From Porodaedalea pini (Eukaryota; Basidiomycota; Agaricomycetes; Hymenochaetales; Hymenochaetaceae): 64,000 nucleotides of DNA. The stretch is taken from assembly GCA_002794775.1 (NCBI GenBank), contig NBAY01000003.1, positions 620,001 to 684,000 of the forward strand. Reading direction: 5' to 3'. The translations under genes were made by a program, and so were the position numbers. This document shows, in pieces, positions 58,170-64,000 of this stretch (positions are counted from its first letter, which is position 1; each line of letters opens with the position of its first letter). Below the pieces are notes generated by a model. The model ran no database searches and was not told the DNA's origin. It worked only from the letters and a program-made list of their open reading frames with translations.

Positions 58170-58594
58170 TGTTAGGACTCGAACTTTTCCCTTTCTTTTA
58201 TTTTCCTTTTATCATTTCTTTTCCTTCTAATCGCTCCTTTTCATTATATTTAATCATCTTTCCAATCATTTCCCACACTCCCTTCACATGACCTTCATTC
58301 ATTCCATTCTGTTTGTTTATGTAATGTTAGGTAATATAGTCTCACGGTCATCACTATATAAGGTCTCAGGAATTGCATGAACTCCTTGTTCTGCTTTTCC
58401 TCTTACCTCTGTGACGACCTAGGTGAGACTCGCCCCCCTTGTATTAGTTTAGACTTGTATTAATCCTCTTACCTCTGTGACGACCTAGCCTGAGTACAGC
58501 ATGTCCCGAGTCTCTGCTCGAGTATAGCACGTCCCAGACGACAGTCAGCCGAGGCCTGCCCAGTCTGAGTCATCTCCCGGACTCCCGCCTAACA
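58170..58594 (+). repeat. E1 3' LTR (425 bp)
   Basis: Same type as the 21020 LTR but with both 24 bp repeat units and the intron-like segment. It abuts the pol TAA (58167-58169). Confidence 0.92.
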
Positions 58595-58599
58595 TATGG

Positions 58600-58792
58600 A
58601 CTGTGCCCTCCAGACCTGACCCATATTGCTCCCCTACTTTTTGTTTTCCCTTTCAACCCTGATTATGCCACATACTATGAATATGCTGCTTCCCTTCAGT
58701 TCGAAAATGAGGACATTATTTCATCATGCCCCATTTCTTTTCATCATTTAATTTGTCAGTATATCCCCTGGCAGCACATACATTCTGCATAA
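58600..58792 (+). pseudogene. 3' part of the open frame split by E1
   Basis: This is the continuation of the frame at 20724-21019. The first base completes the glycine codon begun before the insertion, and the frame ends at TAA 58790-58792. Visible residues include LTHIAPLLFVFPFNPDYAT and CQYIPWQHIHSA. The two parts total 489 bases, an exact multiple of three. Confidence 0.4.
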
Positions 58793-58980
58793 CCCTTATC
58801 GTGCCTTGACATGGGCAATTTCTTAGCTTAGTTCAGTTCTCATTTGTATCAGCGGTTGGTGGCTGCAGTTAGTAGATAGCAGCAATTATGAAACACGTGG
58901 CACGTGACGGACCCGAAAGATCGCCGCAGTCGCGCTAACCACGACTGGTCTCTCAACTGAAAACCACCACAATCTGCTTA
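58793..58980. promoter_or_regulatory. Upstream region of the DNAJC9 gene
   Basis: 188 bases between the disrupted-frame stop and the J-protein ATG. It includes two overlapping CACGTG-like motifs (aacacgtggcacgtgac, 58891-58907). No TATA box is evident. Confidence 0.4.
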
Positions 58981-60094
58981 ATGGACCAAGAAGACCCTAT
59001 CACGCAGTTCTTCCCCGGCCAAGAGGATGTCAACCTTTATACAGTGCTGTCACTAGATTCATCTGCGACACCCGATGCCATCAAAAAGGCGTATCGCCGT
59101 CTTGCACTTGTATACCACCCAGACAAACACGCCAATTCATCTGAAGAGACGCGCGCAGACGCTTCTGTCAAGTTCCAGCAAGTTGGTTTTTCCTATGCTG
59201 TCCTGAGCGATGAGAAGCGACGCGTCAGATACGATAAAACGGGCCGCACAGACGAGGGCTTTGACCTCCAGACTGGCGAGGATGGGTGGGACACGTACTT
59301 TACGGACCTTTTCGATAATGTTACGAAGGGGAAATTAGATGAGTTAAAAAAAGAGTATCAAGGTGTGCACGAATCCCCTTCGTTGTGCTTGGATATTTGT
59401 ATATAAGCATGTCTCAGGTTCCTCAGAAGAGGTTGAAGACATCAAACGCGCTTATTTCGAGACAGACAGCACAATTGACGAGATCATGAACCACATCCCG
59501 CATTCGACATTCGATGATGAAGCACGTTTCATTGTCCTTATAACGCAGCTCGTCAAGGACGGTGAGCTCCCCACTTCCAAAGCGTGGGAGAAGAGCGTCA
59601 AGGACGAAAAAGGGAAGCTCGTTCGGAAGAAACAGAGCGAGAAAGAGGCAGCCGAGGCGGAGGAACTAGCAAAGGAGCTCGGTGTATGGGACGAGTTTTA
59701 CGGCAGCGGGAAAGCTGGGCCCAGGAAGGCGAAAGGAAAGGGCAAGACGAAAGACTCGGCTGCGGACGGTGTAGATGAAGAAGATACTTCTGTCCTGCAG
59801 GCTCTCATCTTGAAGAAGAAGAAGATGGATGGATTCTTCGATAATCTCGCGTCGAAGTATGCCGAGCCTGAACCGAAGGCGAAAGGGAAGAAGGGCAAGA
59901 AGCGGGGGATCGACGAGCATGACCTATCGTCAGGGAAGAGATCGAAAGCGGAACCGCTGGAATTAGACGACGACGAATTCAAGCAACTCCAAGAGAAACT
60001 GTTTGGTGACAAGCAGAACGGTGGTGAGCTGGAGGCGAATAACAAAGCAAAGCAAACTGCAGCGAAAGGTGGCAAGGGGAGGAAGGTCAAGTAA
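58981..60094 (+). CDS. J-domain protein, DNAJC9-like
   Basis: Hsp40 co-chaperone of the DNAJC9 type; human DNAJC9 binds histones H3-H4 and recruits Hsp70. Exons 58981-59362 and 59418-60094 give 352 residues. The J domain (about residues 19-85) has YTVLSLDSSATPDAIKKAYR, the HPD motif in VYHPDKH and YDKTGRTDEG. The middle contains DEIMNHIPHSTFDDEARF, typical of DNAJC9. The C-terminus is lysine-rich with nuclear-type clusters (KAKGKKGKKRG) and an acidic patch. The start is the first ATG before the J domain. Assignment is good. Confidence 0.85.
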
Positions 60095-60361
60095 CTGCGG
60101 CGCGCTAAGTGTTATTCTCTTTTGCTTCCTATTTCCATTATCTTGCTGCTTTGTATGCCTTGTCATCTGTGTATGTTTTTTTTTTTCGTTATTTGAGTTT
60201 GTATTATTCTGTTACCCTGCTAGTGAATCGTACGCAGCGCCGATCACGATCCTGCTTACCTACGCGTGAGAAGATCGACGGAAGTTTGTAAGTACTTTGA
60301 AGCAGAAAAAAAGTTCGCCTCAGCTCGCCTTTCTTAACCCTCCATAAAAGAAGTACAAGCA

Positions 60362-61659
60362 ATGGCATTTGGTAAGGTTATAATGGTTTCACAAAGAGGT
60401 AGCACTGAGACTTTCATTCTCTAAGGTTCTTCTGGAGGTCGTGGAGGATTTGGCGGCGGTCGAGGAGGCGTCGGAGGCCGGGGAGGCCGGGGAGGCGGAC
60501 GCGGCGGATTTGGCGGAGGGGACCGTGGTGGTCGTGGTGGAGGAAGGGGCGGTGGGCGCGGAGGTAATTATCGTTCTCTTATATGCTGCTTGCTTACTTA
60601 TGTCTTGGTTTTCAAGGATTTGGCGCTAGAGGCGCACCTGGTGGTCGCGGAAGGGGAGGGGACCGCGGCGGTAGAGGAGGGAGAGGCGGCCGGGGCGGTG
60701 GACGAGGTGGCGCTAAGGGCGGCTCGAACGTTATTCTCGAACCGCATAAGCATCCAGGTGTCTTCATCGCAAAGGGCAAAGAGCACATGCTAGTCACGAA
60801 AAACCTTGTTCCTGGCGAATCTGTGTACGGTGAAAAGCGCATATCCATTGACGGCGGCGTCGATGGCACGAAGGTCGAGTATCGTGTGTGGAATCCTTTC
60901 CGTAGCAAGCTTGCTGCTGGTATTCTGGGAGGCGTGGAGGACATTTACATCGCGCCCGGGAAGAAGGTGCTCTATCTCGGCGCTGCTAGCGGGACTAGTG
61001 TGAGCCATGTTGCTGATATTGTCGGACCTGTAAGTCTTATACTAGACCTTTCCTTAACTATCTAAGCTCACCCGAATATTTAGGAGGGAACTGTGTATGC
61101 AGTAGAATTTTCAAACCGGTCAGGTCGTGACCTTATTGGCATGGCAAAGAAGCGAACGAATGTCATCCGTACGTCCTTCTATCGACTCTTTAGTTGGCAT
61201 ATATTTAATTAACTGTTAATTAGCCATTATTGAGGATGCACGCTATCCGGCGAAGTACCGAATGCTCCTGTCTATGGTAGATGTCATTTTCGCGGACGTT
61301 GCGCAGCCAGACCAGGCCCGTATCGTCGCCCTCAACGCCCATCAATTCCTCAAAAACCATGGCCATGTGGTCATCTCTATAAAAGCAAATTGCATTGACT
61401 CGACGGCTCCTGCGGCTGTCGTTTTTGAGAGTGAACGGAACAAGCTCGCATCAGAAAAAATCAAACCTATTGAACAGCTTACCCTGGAGGTACGTTTGTA
61501 TCCACAAGAATACAACGTATTCCTAAATTTATTCCTGCTTCTTCCTAATAAAATAGCCTTATGAACGTGACCATGCAATGGTTATTGGTGGGTTTTCCCT
61601 TGACGCTACAGAGACGTGTATTGACTCCGATTTCAGGCGTCTACAACCGGCATTCGTAG
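60362..61659 (+). CDS. NOP1: Fibrillarin, snoRNP 2'-O-methyltransferase
   Basis: Nucleolar catalytic subunit of box C/D snoRNPs that 2'-O-methylates rRNA (and a histone glutamine in yeast). Exons 60362-60371, 60426-60563, 60617-61029, 61084-61168, 61224-61489, 61557-61587 and 61637-61659 give 321 residues. The first exon holds only MAF plus one base. A glycine-arginine-rich domain (about residues 5-80) precedes the methyltransferase fold: [27 protein letters not shown]-binding [56 protein letters not shown], and [14 protein letters not shown]. The last two small exons yield AMVIGVYNRHS. Very confident. Confidence 0.93.
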
Positions 61660-62038
61660 AAGTTCCGAGTAGTGTATCATTTCTACACTAGTACTGGTTC
61701 TGCTTTGCTGTCAATTGTATACTTGTTCTTCTTTTCTTGTCTATCGTGTACCATCTCCACATTCATCTTTTATATTTTCATACATTTTCCTTTTATTTTA
61801 TGCTTTGGGTCCGTTTGAGAACCTGTGCTGTGATCGACACGTCAGTCTCAAGACCGTCCTTACCCAAATCATCAAGTCCACGTTAAACGCAACTGCTGCG
61901 TCACGACCACGGCGCTGCTCTGCCTGGAGCTTGCTCAAAATCCTGTATCACTGCCTTACAGCAGAAAAAGACCGGCATCGTCTGTCGCGAACAGAATTTT
62001 GATTCTGACCCACAGCTGCTTCGGATTCGGCGAATCGG
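61660..62038. other. Intergenic between NOP1 and PMT2
   Basis: 379 bases with T-rich 3' sequence (61720-61800) and then the presumed PMT2 promoter. No other gene seen. Confidence 0.4.
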
Positions 62039-64000
62039 ATGCAGCGACGTCCTTCGCAAGTCGCTCTTAACCTCGGCTATTCTCCTCCTGGTAGTCCTAC
62101 CCGCACATCCTCAGAATACGAAGAGGTCAACTATCCGGACAGCAATTACACGTCGTCGCACTGGTCCTCGCAGCAAGAGGAGGAGCTGCCTCTGCACTAT
62201 ATGACCGAAGAAACCGCGCGTAGGAGAGTGAAGGCGGGTGGCGCGACCAGCAATGGTGTGGATGACATGAAGCCCGAGCCCAGTTACGGCGATGAGAACA
62301 AGGATCTGTACAGAAAGATGAGACCGGTGAAGGGTCCGACGCTTGGAGGCAGGCTTCAGAGGCCGCCGCCGCCACCAGCTACGAACTTGGTGAGCGCGAA
62401 GCTATGAGCTGGCAGTAACTGTGTCGAGACGCTAATGTATCTATCCGCCTGCTTAGACGGAGTTTATTCAACAGAATCTAGAGCATCTCCCGCCTGCCAT
62501 CTACACGCTGCTGTCTTGTTGGACGCGTTTTTACCGCATCGGCAAGTCGAACGTTGTCGTATGGGACGAGGCACACTTTGGCAAATTCGGCTCGCACTAC
62601 CTCAAGCGCGAGTTCTACTTCGATGTGCATCCACCGCTCGGGAAGATGCTTGTTGGTCTTGTTGGTCTGCTCTCTGGTTATGATGGACACTTTGAGTTCA
62701 AAAGCGGGACTGAATACCCCGAGGGGCTGCCATATGTGGCCATGCGAGTCATGCTGGCGACTTTTGGTGTCGCTTTGGTCCCTTTGGGTTGGTATACAGC
62801 TGTCGAGCTGGGAATGAGTAGGCGTGCTTGTCATTTGGTTGCTCTCATGGTTCTTTGTGGTAAGCTTTCACTTGTAGCGAAAGTTTTTCCAGACCCGCAT
62901 TGTTGAACAAATGTGCTTACAGACATCGCATGGATTTGCATCTCGCGTTTTATTCTCCTGGACGCAATGCTACTCTTCTTCACATTTACTACCGTGTTCT
63001 GTATGGCCAAGTTCAACAACCAGCAGTACCGGTAAGCGAGACTTCAACTATCTTACAGGCTATGCTAACATTCAAGCAGGTCGTTCTCCCCGGAATGGTG
63101 GCTCTGGCTCTCTATGACTGGTCTATCCATTGGCTGTGTGACTAGGTGAACTGCTCTTCTATTGATTCTTGTACGATATACTGAATGCTGCACAGCGTGA
63201 AGTGGGTCGGTCTTTTTGTGACCGCCTTGGTTGGCGCCTATACCATAGAAGATCTGTGGAACAAGTTTGGGGACCTCCGTCTGTCTTATGCAAGTGTCTA
63301 TTCAATACACGTCTTGGATTCTTTCTGACGGATTATTGCAGCGTGATCAAGCAAGGCACTGGGCAGCTCGAATCGGGTGTCTCATTGTTCTCCCATTCTT
63401 GGTTTACATGATGACATTCAAGATACACTTCATGATTCTCAACCATTCTGGTCCCGGCGACTCGCAGATGAGTTCGCTGTTCCAAGCAAACCTTGTCGGC
63501 AATGATTTTGGGAAGAACCCCCTCGGTATGTCTTAAATTAGCTATATCCTGACTGTACTAATCATTGTTGTACCTTGCAGAGGTTGCTTTCGGATCGAAG
63601 GTCACGTTGAAAAATGTGGGGTACGGAGGTGGTCTTCTTCACTCTCATGTTCAGACTTACCCGGTTGGATCGAATCAACAACAAGTGACTTGTTATCATT
63701 ACAAGGACAACAACAATGAATGGGTCATTCAACCTCGATGGGATGAGCCGCCTCTTGACCTGAATGGGCCTATTCAATTCCTCAAGGACGGGGACGTTAT
63801 TCGCCTTCAGCACGGCCCGACCACTCGTAACTTGCATTCACACAATATTCCCGCGCCTGTTACGAAACTGAACAATGAGGTATCCTGCTATGGAAATGCG
63901 ACAGTCGGCGATTTCCATGATTATTGGAAGGTCGAAGTCGTTGATGACTTAAAGCAAGGAAGTAAAGAGCATGTCGACCGTATTCATTCTCTGACGACGC
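62039..64000 (+). CDS. PMT2: Protein O-mannosyltransferase PMT2 (3' end outside window)
   Basis: Endoplasmic reticulum membrane enzyme that transfers mannose from dolichyl-phosphate-mannose to Ser/Thr of secretory proteins, usually as a Pmt1-Pmt2 heterodimer. Exons 62039-62389, 62457-62859, 62924 (or 62923)-63031, 63080-63145, 63196-63289, 63342-63525 and 63581 onward. A ~110-residue cytosolic N-terminus precedes the GT39 domain with VVVWDEAHFGKFGSHYLKRE (D-E catalytic pair), FYFDVHPPLGKMLVGL and several membrane helices. The lumenal loop has SGPGDSQMSSLFQANLVGN, then the MIR region (GSKVTLKN, LLHSHVQTYP). The sequence pattern is PMT2 rather than PMT1 or PMT4. The intron at 63290-63341 uses a GC donor (TAT|GCAAGT). 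Confidence 0.9.

Larger units (their letters stand above)
21020..58594 (+). mobile_element. E1: outermost Ty3/gypsy chromovirus, decayed
   Basis: LTRs lie at 21020-21378 and 58170-58594, flanked by the 5 bp duplication TATGG (21015-21019, 58595-58599). It is interrupted by E2, E4 and E6. Without them it is about 6.16 kb. Its pol pieces (35617-36091, 48719-50403, 56715-58169) sum to 3615 bases, an exact reading frame with no net indel, yet gag-pol carries about 11 premature TGA codons, at positions that are mostly CGA in intact copies. It is the oldest layer of the nest. Its 5' LTR lacks 66 bp present in the 3' LTR. Confidence 0.92.

Noticed and set aside
21020..58594. Tandem duplication or assembly collapse as the origin of the repeats
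   Set aside because: Each of the six units has its own target duplication and precise restoration of the interrupted frame, which tandem duplication would not give.
58891..58907. E-box pair as a proven operator
   Set aside because: Two overlapping CACGTG-type motifs near the J-protein start are suggestive only. Such hexamers are common by chance, and no second promoter supports it.

Overview
The window is nuclear DNA from a filamentous basidiomycete, most likely an agaricomycete mushroom. Evidence: gene-dense arms of intron-rich genes with 45-70 base introns, gene models that splice cleanly into fungal families (cyclin K/Ctk2, Gir2, Mrp21, UPF0658, DNAJC9, NOP1, PMT2), and Ty3/gypsy chromovirus retrotransposons. 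No rRNA, tRNA or CRISPR array was found.

Left arm (1-20139). Eleven host genes on both strands: a transcription-type cyclin, the RWD protein Gir2, mitochondrial ribosomal protein bS21m, a small cysteine-rich protein, an uncharacterised protein, an ABHD1/3-type hydrolase, a SET/RuBisCO-LSMT-type methyltransferase, an SDR dehydrogenase, a large disordered protein and a UPF0658 Golgi membrane protein, plus an unresolved possible gene at 3762-4829. Several are divergent pairs sharing short promoters.

Centre (21015-58599). One 37.6 kb nest made of six copies of a single ~6.2-6.4 kb chromodomain Ty3/gypsy family, each with its own 5 bp target duplication. E1 (21020-58594) is outermost. E2 (22301-34773), E4 (36092-48713) and E6 (50404-56709) are inserted in E1; E3 (23528-29768) is in E2; E5 (40329-46584) is in E4. 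E3 and E5 are intact, with identical or nearly identical LTRs. The older copies carry premature TGA codons, almost all at former CGA codons, but no frameshifting indel. E1 itself splits an open frame of 162 codons (20724-21019 plus 58600-58792).

Family biology visible in the sequence: an 11-nt self-complementary primer site (Tf1-like self-priming) placed 33-34 nt downstream of the TATA box, a ~910 nt leader with no ATG before gag, a gag-pol -1 frameshift signal (GGGTTTT, 6-nt spacer, GGTCAG...CTGACC stem), a polypurine tract that doubles as the last pol codons, and a C-terminal chromodomain on integrase.

Right arm (58600-64000). Three host genes on the plus strand: DNAJC9-like J protein, fibrillarin (NOP1), and protein O-mannosyltransferase PMT2, which runs off the window end.
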